Source of the DNA: a bacterium
Lineage (GTDB): Bacteria > SZUA-79 > Acidulodesulfobacterales > Acidulodesulfobacteraceae
Assembly (NCBI GenBank): GCA_021794335.1
Contig: JAJYQZ010000140.1
Coordinates: 1 to 6,423, forward strand
Length of the DNA stretch: 6,423 nucleotides
Direction: 5' to 3'
Both the position numbers and the translations under genes were made by a program. The notes below the pieces were generated by a model. It was not told the DNA's origin. It ran no database searches and saw only the letters and a program-made list of their open reading frames with translations. This document shows, in pieces, positions 1 through 6,146 of the stretch; the stretch's first letter is position 1, and every line of letters begins with the position of its first letter.

Positions 1-593
1 TCATTTTTTTTATATGTAATATTTGCCGAAAAAGAGATAAAAAAGCCTAATTTTATAAATTCCATGGCAATGTCTAAATCGTCAGCCGAAAAGCAGTGTA
101 TGACGCCGCCAAAAAACCCTGCCGGCGTATTTATGCAGCTCTTTAAAATATCGAGGGCCTCCTTATAGGCATCCCTTATGTGAACTATAATGGGAAGCCT
201 GTTGGTTAAAGCAAGTTCTATCTGGAACCTGAATAGTTCTTCCTGCAATCTTTTGATTTCATTAATATCCCCCGCGAGCCTTCCGTTAAAAAAATAATCA
301 AGTCCAATTTCGCCCACGGCAACAATCTTTTCCCTGTTATTCGAATAGTAATTTTCAAACGATTTCAGGATGCCCTCAAAATTAGTATAAGGGCTTTTAG
401 GATGAACCCCGAGCGTGGTATAAATAAAATCGCGGGAGTTGACAATATCCATGGTTTTTCCTATTCTTTCGTTTTGGGCTAAAGAACCTATGGAAATGGC
501 GTGCGTTACGCCGTTTTCGCGCATTCTGTCTAAAACGGATTGAAAATCGCTTTCAAAATCAGGCATTTCTAAGTGGCAGTGTGAATCTATCAT
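1..593 (-). CDS. tatD: TatD-family metal-dependent hydrolase (3' end cut off by window edge)
   Basis: This is a TatD/YcfH-type hydrolase of the amidohydrolase-like TIM-barrel fold. Characterised members are Mg-dependent 3'-5' DNases or deacylases acting in the cytoplasm. I translated 197 codons from ATG 593-591 with no stop before the window edge, against about 255-265 residues for the family, so roughly the last quarter is missing. Visible metal-site motifs are HCH at residues 5-7 (opening MIDSHCHLE), GVHP with His64, VGEIGLDY at 93-100 with Glu95, PIIVHIRDA with His138, and VIHCFS with His166. The usual final catalytic Asp (an ETDxP motif) would lie just beyond the edge. The start overlaps the metG stop as ATGA, and no convincing Shine-Dalgarno site precedes it, so translational coupling to metG is likely. 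Family assignment is firm. The exact substrate cannot be told from sequence. Confidence 0.95.
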   Translation of the reverse strand, partial: MIDSHCHLEMPDFESDFQSVLDRMRENGVTHAISIGSLAQNERIGKTMDIVNSRDFIYTTLGVHPKSPYTNFEGILKSFENYYSNNREKIVAVGEIGLDYFFNGRLAGDINEIKRLQEELFRFQIELALTNRLPIIVHIRDAYKEALDILKSCINTPAGFFGGVIHCFSADDLDIAMEFIKLGFFISFSANITYKKN

Positions 594-2176
594 GTATTTA
601 TTATCTTTGGAAATAAAATTTCCCTGCTTTCGTTGATTTTATGCCCGTCTTTAAATAATACCCCGCTGCTGTCAAAAATATTTTCCGGAACGATTGAAGA
701 CTTAAAAAATGCAAAAGCCTCCACATTCAATATCTTGCTAATTCTTGCCGCCGTATCCGGCATAAACGGGTATATTAAATATGATATGCAATATATCGAA
801 ATAACCGCGCTTCTTAAAATTTTATATAAATTTCTTTTGCCTTCCGGCAAAGATTTATCTATTTTCCATGGAGCGCTATCGTTTATATATTTATTTACCG
901 TATTGATAAATTTAAAAGTTTCTTCCAAAATCCTTGCAAAATCATAATTGTCATATCTTTCGTTCAGGGTAGAGGTTATATCGCAAATCGCTTTGCTTAA
1001 ATGTTCATCGATGCTCCCCGCTTCGCCGAAACCCGGCAATTTGCCCCCCGTATATTTTTGAAGCATGGCAGTTGTCCTTGAAACTAAATTTCCCAGATCG
1101 TTTGCAAGCTCGGAATTATATCTTGTAATAAAATTATCCATATTAAAATCGCCGTCCAAACCTAATGTTATCTCTCTTAAAAGATAAAACCTTAAGGCAT
1201 CCGCCCCGTAATTATTTATCAAATAAACCGGATCTATAACATTGCCGAGGGACTTTGACATTTTTTTATTGTCCATAAGCCACCAGCCGTGGGCGAATAT
1301 TGTTTTTGGAAGCGGCAAATCTAAAGCAAAAAGCATAACCGGCCAGTAAACGGCGTGAAACTTAAGAATATCCTTGCCTACGATGTGGTTTGCGGTTTTA
1401 AAAAGCAAATTAAAATCGTTATCCCCTCCCTCCATAAACTCTTCAAAACCTATTGCCGTAAGATAGTTTAAAAGGGCATCGAACCAGACATATATAATAT
1501 GTTTATCGTTTCCGGGAACGGGGATGCCCCAGCTGAAAGATGTTCTTGAAACGCTTAAATCGTTTAATCCCTCTTTAATAAAGGATAAAACCTCGTTTTT
1601 TCTAAAAGGCGGCTTAATAAATTCGGGGCGGCTCTCGATATATTCCTCCAGCCTTTTTTCATATTTGTTCAATTTTAAAAAATAACTTTCCTCTTTAACC
1701 CTCGACGCAGGTCTTCCGCATTGAGGACAGTTGCCGTCTATAAGGACCTTGCCGGTCAGGAAAGTTTCGCAGGGAGTGCAATACCAGCCCTCATATTCGG
1801 AAAGATAAATATCACCCTTTTCCATTAACGCGGAAAATGCGAGTTGAACCGTTTTTATGTGGTCTTCATCGGTAGTTCTAATAAACCTGTCATAAGATAT
1901 GGAAAGCATCCCAAAAAGGTCCTTGAACTTGATATGAACGGCATCGGCAAGCTCTTTTGGAGTTATACCCCTTGCGTTTGCTTCTTTTTCTATTTTTAAT
2001 CCGTGTTCGTCGGTCCCGGTCAGAAAAAATACCTTATAGCCGGATAACCTTTTAAATCTTGCGATAGAATCGGCAATAACCGTTGAATACGCATGGCCGA
2101 TATGGGGTTTATCGTTTACGTAATAAATAGGCGTAGTAACATAAAAATAGTTTTTATAATTATTTTTATTTGCCAT
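590..2176 (-). CDS. metG: Methionine--tRNA ligase, short form
   Basis: This is a cytoplasmic class I aminoacyl-tRNA synthetase that charges tRNA-Met and initiator tRNA with methionine using ATP. Residues are numbered from ATG 2176 (528 aa). The N-terminal strand reads FYVTTPIYYVND (11-22), followed by the HIGH signature at 25-28 and TGTDEHG at 53-59. A zinc knuckle in the connective domain has cysteines 133, 136, 150 and 153 (two CxxC pairs). SWGIPVPGN lies at 215-223, VGKDILKFH at 266-274 and the KMSKS loop at 305-309. The anticodon-binding helical domain follows, and the protein ends shortly after FPKI (522-525). No C-terminal Trbp111/EMAP-like tRNA-binding domain is present, so this is the short form. 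The open frame extends upstream to GTG 2194 (six more codons), which would overlap the ricT stop as GTGA. I prefer ATG 2176 because it opens MANK close to the conserved strand. It lies between ricT and tatD in the minus-strand operon. Confidence 0.96.
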   Translation of the reverse strand: MANKNNYKNYFYVTTPIYYVNDKPHIGHAYSTVIADSIARFKRLSGYKVFFLTGTDEHGLKIEKEANARGITPKELADAVHIKFKDLFGMLSISYDRFIRTTDEDHIKTVQLAFSALMEKGDIYLSEYEGWYCTPCETFLTGKVLIDGNCPQCGRPASRVKEESYFLKLNKYEKRLEEYIESRPEFIKPPFRKNEVLSFIKEGLNDLSVSRTSFSWGIPVPGNDKHIIYVWFDALLNYLTAIGFEEFMEGGDNDFNLLFKTANHIVGKDILKFHAVYWPVMLFALDLPLPKTIFAHGWWLMDNKKMSKSLGNVIDPVYLINNYGADALRFYLLREITLGLDGDFNMDNFITRYNSELANDLGNLVSRTTAMLQKYTGGKLPGFGEAGSIDEHLSKAICDITSTLNERYDNYDFARILEETFKFINTVNKYINDSAPWKIDKSLPEGKRNLYKILRSAVISIYCISYLIYPFMPDTAARISKILNVEAFAFFKSSIVPENIFDSSGVLFKDGHKINESREILFPKIINT

Positions 2177-2190
2177 AACTTTATTCTTCT

Positions 2191-2904
2191 TCACTCCTGC
2201 TCGTTTGGATTATCGTCATACAAATCGAAATTGCGGTAAAAAACATCGTTGCTCTCCTTTACCGTTTTGCAAATATCCTCATCCGGGTTTAGCGGGTCAA
2301 AAGCAAGACAACATAAAAGCCTGCCGCAATATCCTACAAGTTTACCCGCATTCTGGCATTGTAGTTTTGTGATTTTTGAGGCTACATAATTAGACTCTTT
2401 GCCGACCGAGCTGCAGCAGCATGCTCTTCCGCATAAGCCTATCCCCCCTAAAAGTTTACATTCATCCCTGATATTAATCTGGCGCATTTCGATTCTTAAA
2501 TGAAATTTTCCGGCAAGTATTTTTACAAGCTCTCTAAAGTCCACTCTTTCTTCGGCGCTATAAAAAAATATAAGTTTGTTTTCGGAAGGCAAATATTTAA
2601 CCTTAAGGAGTTTCATTATAATTTTAAGATTGCCTATGTTTTCCTTGCAGAAAGAGAAACCCTCGCTCTCGATAGGGTAAAATACAAACCTTTCCCCCGT
2701 TTCGAAACCGTAAATTTTTCTGATTATCCGGGGCGTGGTTTTGGGGTCTTTATCGGCAATTTTAATGTCTTCCGCAATTGTCCCCAAAAAAATTCCGCCG
2801 GCTGTCTCGACAAGCACTTTATCATCAAGCTTTAATTGCAGCGCTTTTGCGTTAAATTCCTCGATATTGGCTTTTTCGTGTATCTTTACTCCTGCTACTC
2901 TCAT
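2191..2904 (-). CDS. ricT: PSP1-domain protein RicT/YaaT, cysteine-rich regulator
   Basis: This 237-aa protein belongs to the PSP1 C-terminal domain family. In Bacillus subtilis the member RicT (YaaT) forms a complex with RicA and RicF that binds Fe-S clusters and works with RNase Y in mRNA maturation; its role outside Firmicutes is poorly known. The domain core is visible: ERVDFRELVKILAGKFHLRI at 119-138, then RQINIRDE at 141-148, GGIGLCGR at 153-160 and GYCGRLLCCL at 191-200. Cysteines cluster at 149, 158, 162-164, 183, 193, 198 and 199, consistent with metal or Fe-S binding. The N-terminal half (about 1-100) is the small beta-rich part usual for the family. The acidic tail from about 205 carries no recognised motif. 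It sits between holB and metG, as the family member often does near holB. Neither RicA nor RicF is encoded here. A strong AAGGAG lies upstream, 15 nt from the ATG. Confidence 0.9.
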   Translation of the reverse strand: MRVAGVKIHEKANIEEFNAKALQLKLDDKVLVETAGGIFLGTIAEDIKIADKDPKTTPRIIRKIYGFETGERFVFYPIESEGFSFCKENIGNLKIIMKLLKVKYLPSENKLIFFYSAEERVDFRELVKILAGKFHLRIEMRQINIRDECKLLGGIGLCGRACCCSSVGKESNYVASKITKLQCQNAGKLVGYCGRLLCCLAFDPLNPDEDICKTVKESNDVFYRNFDLYDDNPNEQE

Positions 2905-2919
2905 ATTTATAGTATGTAT

Positions 2920-2925
2920 CTCCTT
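2920..2925 (-). promoter_or_regulatory. Shine-Dalgarno site of ricT, unusually distant
   Basis: On the minus strand the hexamer AAGGAG lies 15 nt before the ricT ATG at 2904-2902. That gap is longer than the usual 5-10 nt. No in-frame ATG, GTG or TTG lies between the site and the ATG, so the start itself is not in doubt from the sequence. Confidence 0.5.
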
Positions 2926-2960
2926 GACCTTTAATCATCTAAAATTTAAAAAAATTAAAA

Positions 2961-4148
2961 TTACCGCGACATGCCTTGCGCTAAAATATCCGAAAAATAG
3001 GCGTCCATCGCAATAGTTTTATTTAAATTGTAACCGGTTTTATCTATATATTCCGCCGTTAACTCAATCATATTTAATAATCTTTGCGGAGTAATCTTAG
3101 AATCTTTTATAAACTTCCCGATGCTTTCGCAAATATCTATATTATATAATAATTTTTCATTTTTTGTCATGCGGTAAATATAAACATCCCTCAGGATGAA
3201 CAAAAATATTTCAAATAATTCGACCTTATTTTCATTATCTTTATCTTTATTCTTTTCGTTCAAATTTTTTAAAACCCTGTTAAACTCGTCCGACATATCA
3301 TATCCGAGCAATGCCGAATCGCTATAAAAGGGTTCGTTAAAAATCAGCGTTAAAATCGATTTTCTTGTTTCAAAATATTGGCCGCCTGCCAACTTTTCGA
3401 AATTTGAATAACTGCCTTTCGCAAGCCTTGAGTAAACCGTTAAAATATCGTCAGGCGTTTCCGGTAACATGGCTTTAAAGGCATCAAATAAAACCTCATC
3501 GGGAACAGGTTTAAAAGCGAGCAGGGAGCATCTCGAAGCAATGGTCGGCAAAAGGCCGTTTATATTAGGTGAAATTAAAATAAAAACGGTCTTATCCGGC
3601 GGCTCTTCAAGGATTTTCAAGAGGGCATTCATTGCGTTTGGATTCATTGCCTGCGCATCGTCTATTATGACAAACCTGTGACCCCCGAAGGAGGGGGTTA
3701 AACTTAAAAGCGAATTAACCTGATGAATTTTTTCAATTTTTATTGAATTTCCGGAAGGTTCCACAATTATCAGATTCTGGTTTGTTTCGTTTAATACCCC
3801 GCTGCACGAAGGGCATTTCCCGCAAAAATACCCGCTTAATGTTTTGGCGTCCGCGGTTTTATAGTTGCCTGATTCCTCATTCTTGGAATCTTTATAATCT
3901 TTCTCTTCAAAAAGAGACAAAGCGGGGGGATTTTCGGGATTTTCTTTAATCCCTGTCCGGCTGCCGGTGCAATATGAGTAGTCTCTGCATAAAACGGAAG
4001 CGGCAAAAGATGTTGCGACAAACCTTTTTCCGATATTTTTTTGCCCGTAAAATAAAAGCCCCTGGGGTATCCTGTCGTTCGCGAACAGCTCATTTAAAAA
4101 CCCTATAGATTTTTCATGCCCTATTATTTTAGAAATGCCGTAATCCAT
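2961..4148 (-). CDS. holB: DNA polymerase III subunit delta prime (clamp loader)
   Basis: Delta prime is the stator subunit of the clamp loader that places the beta sliding clamp on DNA together with DnaX and delta. This 395-aa protein starts with a RuvB/DnaX-like region (IIGHEKSIGFLNELF at 8-22; RIPQGLLFYG at 26-35). The P-loop is GQKNIGKR (35-42), with Arg after the Lys where a Thr/Ser would bind ATP phosphate, as is common in delta prime. A zinc module shows Cys54 and/or Cys60 and the CGKCPSC cluster at 109-115. A charged insert of roughly 45 residues splits the first cysteine from the rest. The Walker B region is FVIIDDAQ (159-166), followed by NALLKILEEPP (174-184) and the SRC motif at 205-207. 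The C-terminal helical part (about 215-395) is divergent, with an Asn/Lys-rich stretch near 296-308. It starts 39 bp after tmk. Its Shine-Dalgarno site is weak (CGGA just upstream). Family members are commonly about 320-340 aa, so this one is long. Confidence 0.93.
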   Translation of the reverse strand: MDYGISKIIGHEKSIGFLNELFANDRIPQGLLFYGQKNIGKRFVATSFAASVLCRDYSYCTGSRTGIKENPENPPALSLFEEKDYKDSKNEESGNYKTADAKTLSGYFCGKCPSCSGVLNETNQNLIIVEPSGNSIKIEKIHQVNSLLSLTPSFGGHRFVIIDDAQAMNPNAMNALLKILEEPPDKTVFILISPNINGLLPTIASRCSLLAFKPVPDEVLFDAFKAMLPETPDDILTVYSRLAKGSYSNFEKLAGGQYFETRKSILTLIFNEPFYSDSALLGYDMSDEFNRVLKNLNEKNKDKDNENKVELFEIFLFILRDVYIYRMTKNEKLLYNIDICESIGKFIKDSKITPQRLLNMIELTAEYIDKTGYNLNKTIAMDAYFSDILAQGMSR

Positions 4149-4187
4149 ATAATCCGTAAATTTTATATTTATCCCGAATTTAAAAAC

Positions 4188-4874
4188 TTAATATAAAGCA
4201 TTAATTAATTTCACAATATCTTTGGTTATCATATCGGCTATGTCCTTAGCGGGGGCGGCTGCGTCGATTTTCTTAATCCTGCTTTTAAACCTGTCCGCAA
4301 GATATATGTAATTAGTTCTGACCCTGTCGAAAAAATCTAAGGGTTCGCTGTCAAAACCGTCAAACTTGCCCGCCCTTCCGTTTAATCTCTTTAAGGCGTC
4401 CTCCGGCTTTAAATCGAAAAGGTAGGTTCTGTTTATGCCGACATTTTTTTGCACGAGGACAAAATCGTTTATAGTTAAAATAAGCTCTTCAAAGCTTTTA
4501 TCGTTTTTACCGTTTGAGTAAACCGCCTGATAGGCGTATGTGGAATCGATAAACCGATCGCACAGTATAACATCAAAATCCTTTAGTTTTATTGAAATTT
4601 CTTCCAAATGGACTACTCTATCTGCCGAAAATAAAAATAACGCCATAATAGAAACCGTTTTTTTGCCCAATGTTTTTAAAAAGGATAAATCTATATTCTT
4701 CCCGAAGTCTCTCCCGATAATAATATCTTTGACAACCGTTCCCAGATAAGTGCCTGTCGGCTCCTGCGTGAGCAAGACTCTATACCCCGCCTCCCTTAAA
4801 GAACCTGCTATCAAATTTGCGGCGGTGGTTTTGCCCGCTCCGTCGATACCTTCAAGCGTTATAAAAATTCCCAC
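4188..4874 (-). CDS. tmk: Thymidylate kinase
   Basis: This enzyme phosphorylates dTMP to dTDP with ATP, an essential cytoplasmic step of dTTP supply. From GTG 4874 the protein is 228 aa, close to the usual 205-225. It begins at the conserved strand VGIFITLEG with the P-loop GIDGAGKTT (9-17). QEPTGTYLG lies at 37-45, the substrate-binding Arg region FSADR at 82-86, and the DR motif in CDRFIDSTYAYQ at 105-116. A basic LID-like segment (LKRLNGRAGKFDGFD, about 161-175) is followed by FFDRVR at 181-186. Arginines in the LID suggest the E. coli-like type. The frame stays open to an ATG at 4931, but that would add 19 hydrophobic residues (MILDFLFKLFNYSIITEFI) not expected in Tmk and would start inside candidate promoter boxes, so I chose GTG. 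A CGGA about 8 nt before the GTG is a weak ribosome-binding site. It is the first gene of the minus-strand operon. Confidence 0.93.
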   Translation of the reverse strand: MGIFITLEGIDGAGKTTAANLIAGSLREAGYRVLLTQEPTGTYLGTVVKDIIIGRDFGKNIDLSFLKTLGKKTVSIMALFLFSADRVVHLEEISIKLKDFDVILCDRFIDSTYAYQAVYSNGKNDKSFEELILTINDFVLVQKNVGINRTYLFDLKPEDALKRLNGRAGKFDGFDSEPLDFFDRVRTNYIYLADRFKSRIKKIDAAAPAKDIADMITKDIVKLINALY

Positions 4875-4891
4875 GATAAATTCCGTAATTA

Positions 4892-4900
4892 TGCTATAAT
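4892..4900 (+). promoter_or_regulatory. queA: Candidate extended -10 promoter for queA-tgt
   Basis: The sequence TGCTATAAT is a perfect extended -10 (TGn plus TATAAT) reading toward queA. The region 17 nt upstream (CACGAT) is not a recognisable -35, which extended -10 promoters can tolerate. Transcription would start near 4907, giving an 87-nt leader before the queA ATG. AT-rich DNA gives chance matches, so this is a candidate only. Confidence 0.4.
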
Positions 4901-4926
4901 TAAAAAGTTTGAATAAAAAATCCAAA

Positions 4927-4940
4927 ATCATATCATAACA
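4927..4940 (-). promoter_or_regulatory. tmk: Candidate tandem extended -10 boxes for the tmk operon
   Basis: On the minus strand the run TGTTATGATATGAT holds two overlapping boxes of the form TGn-TATGAT, each one mismatch from TATAAT. The -35 region is weak (TTAAAT 17 nt upstream of the first box). Transcription would start near 4920-4925, about 45-50 nt before the tmk GTG and downstream of the alternative ATG at 4931, which supports the GTG start. Confidence 0.35.
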
Positions 4941-4970
4941 TAAAAATTATAAAAATTTAAAAAATATATG

Positions 4971-4978
4971 GGGGAGGT
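4971..4978 (+). promoter_or_regulatory. queA: Shine-Dalgarno site of queA, unusually distant
   Basis: GGGGAGGT contains GGAGGT, a full anti-Shine-Dalgarno match, but lies 15 nt from the queA ATG at 4994. No in-frame start codon lies between them, and the ATG fits the conserved QueA N-terminus. The spacing is therefore odd rather than evidence for a different start. Confidence 0.5.
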
Positions 4979-4993
4979 CCGGTTTTTCCATTT

Positions 4994-6115
4994 ATGGAAT
5001 TAGATTTATTCGATTATAAATTCGACGAAAAATTAATCGCAAAATACCCGCTTAAAAAACGGGATGAAGCAAGACTTCTTGCGGTGGATGTAAAAAATTT
5101 TAAAATGGAGCACAAGAAATTTTACGACATAACAAATTATATAAATAAAAACGACGCCGTCATAGTCAACAACTCTTTCGTCAAGAAAGCAAGAATATTC
5201 GGCAGGAGGCAGACGGGCGGAAAAGTAGAAATATTTATCACCGAATTCCCTTTTAACATATCGTTTCCGCTCAGGCTGAACGCCCTTATAAAATCGCATA
5301 AAACCGTTAAAGATGGGGAAGAAATACTGATAACCGAAGAAAATAAAACGGAAAATAAAGCCGGCGAAGAAGGCGATAGAGAAGATGCCTTTATAAAAAG
5401 CGGGAATTATCTTAAAATTACCGCTCTAAAGAATTATGGAAACGGAAATTACGATATTCAGATAAATAACAAAGAAGACAGTGATTTCCTGTTCGATAAA
5501 TGCGCGGAAATACCTCTCCCTCCTTACCTTAAAAGGGGTGCGGAAGATATAGACGAGTCGTACTATCAAACGGTTTACGCCGATAATTTAAGCGGTTCTT
5601 CCGTTGCGGCTCCAACCGCCGGACTTCATTTTACCGGCGATCTGATAAATAAAATTAACGGAAAGGGTGGAATTTTTGCGAATGTTTCTTTAAATATCGG
5701 GCTTGGAACATTTATGCCCGTCAGGGAAAAAGACATAAGCAAACATAATATACACCTTGAAACTTATACGATTTCGGAAAAAACGGCTCGTTTAATTAAC
5801 GAAACATTAAAATCGGGTAATAAAATCATAATTACGGGAACATCTTCGGTCAGGTGTCTCGAATCAAGCGCGGATAGCGGCGGAATTTTAATTCCGGCCG
5901 CGGAAAAATCGACATCTTTGTATATCCGCCCCGGCTATAAATTTAAAATAACAAAAAACCTTATAACAAACTTTCATCAGCCAAAATCGTCCCTATTTAT
6001 TATGATTTGCGCCTTAATAGGCATAGACAAAACAAAAGCCGTTTACGAAGAGGCTGTAAAAAACGGCTATTCCCTTTTTAGTTACGGGGATGCCATGTAT
6101 TTATATAATATTTAA
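4994..6115 (+). CDS. queA: S-adenosylmethionine:tRNA ribosyltransferase-isomerase
   Basis: QueA transfers and isomerises the ribosyl part of S-adenosylmethionine onto 7-aminomethyl-7-deazaguanine (preQ1) at the wobble position of tRNA, giving epoxyqueuosine. The 373-aa protein carries family motifs along its whole length: LFDYKFDEKLIAKYPLKKRD (5-24), GGKVEIF (75-81), EIPLPPYLKR (172-181), YQTVYA (191-196), SVAAPTAGLHFT (203-214), GLGTFMPV (236-243), GTSSVRCLES (282-291), ITNFHQPKSS (324-333) and FSYGDAMYL (362-370). The length exceeds the common 340-350 because of a charged insert around 115-137, rich in Glu, Lys, Asn and Asp, inside the first domain. ATG 4994 places MELDLFDY exactly where the family begins. 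It is divergent from tmk and followed after 31 bp by tgt, the enzyme acting one step earlier on the same tRNA base. Confidence 0.97.
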   Translation: MELDLFDYKFDEKLIAKYPLKKRDEARLLAVDVKNFKMEHKKFYDITNYINKNDAVIVNNSFVKKARIFGRRQTGGKVEIFITEFPFNISFPLRLNALIKSHKTVKDGEEILITEENKTENKAGEEGDREDAFIKSGNYLKITALKNYGNGNYDIQINNKEDSDFLFDKCAEIPLPPYLKRGAEDIDESYYQTVYADNLSGSSVAAPTAGLHFTGDLINKINGKGGIFANVSLNIGLGTFMPVREKDISKHNIHLETYTISEKTARLINETLKSGNKIIITGTSSVRCLESSADSGGILIPAAEKSTSLYIRPGYKFKITKNLITNFHQPKSSLFIMICALIGIDKTKAVYEEAVKNGYSLFSYGDAMYLYNI

Positions 6116-6146
6116 AAATTAATTTTTTTAATATATAATTTTTAAG

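Larger units (their letters stand above)
4875..4993. promoter_or_regulatory. Divergent tmk/queA intergenic control region
   Basis: This 119-bp, strongly AT-rich spacer is the longest non-coding stretch of the window. It must hold the start signals for both the five-gene minus-strand operon and the queA-tgt pair. It contains candidate -10 boxes on both strands (listed separately) and the queA ribosome-binding site at its right end. I see no clear inverted-repeat operator, no rho-independent terminator and no match to the preQ1 riboswitch pattern. Confidence 0.7.

Noticed and set aside
633..947. Plus-strand 104-aa open frame opposite the metG 3' end
   Set aside because: It lies wholly antisense to the conserved MetG anticodon-binding domain, has no family resemblance and no ribosome-binding site. 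It is a shadow frame.
2905..2960. Internal promoter or terminator in the holB-ricT spacer
   Set aside because: The 56-bp spacer is A/T-rich with no GC stem and no convincing -35/-10 pair. It holds only the ricT ribosome-binding site.
2500..3016. Two plus-strand open frames opposite ricT and the holB 3' end
   Set aside because: Both are antisense to well-supported genes. Their hydrophobic or Lys/Phe-rich composition mirrors the opposite strand, and no motif is visible.
3836..4093. Second minus-strand frame (85 aa) inside holB
   Set aside because: It overlaps the HolB P-loop and zinc module in another frame. I checked whether it marked a frameshift, but the HolB frame is continuous with motifs on both sides.
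4901..4993. preQ1 riboswitch in the queA leader
   Set aside because: The leader is mostly A/T with one G-rich ribosome-binding stretch. I could not find the short stem plus A-rich tail pseudoknot pattern of preQ1 riboswitches.
5033..5299. Minus-strand 88-aa frame opposite the queA 5' end
   Set aside because: It is antisense to conserved QueA sequence and has no recognisable domain.
6111..6131. Palindromic AT stretch (AAAAATTAATTTTT) after queA as a possible terminator
   Set aside because: The perfect 14-bp palindrome is entirely A/T with no loop or GC stem, so it would make a very weak hairpin. tgt follows closely in the same direction.
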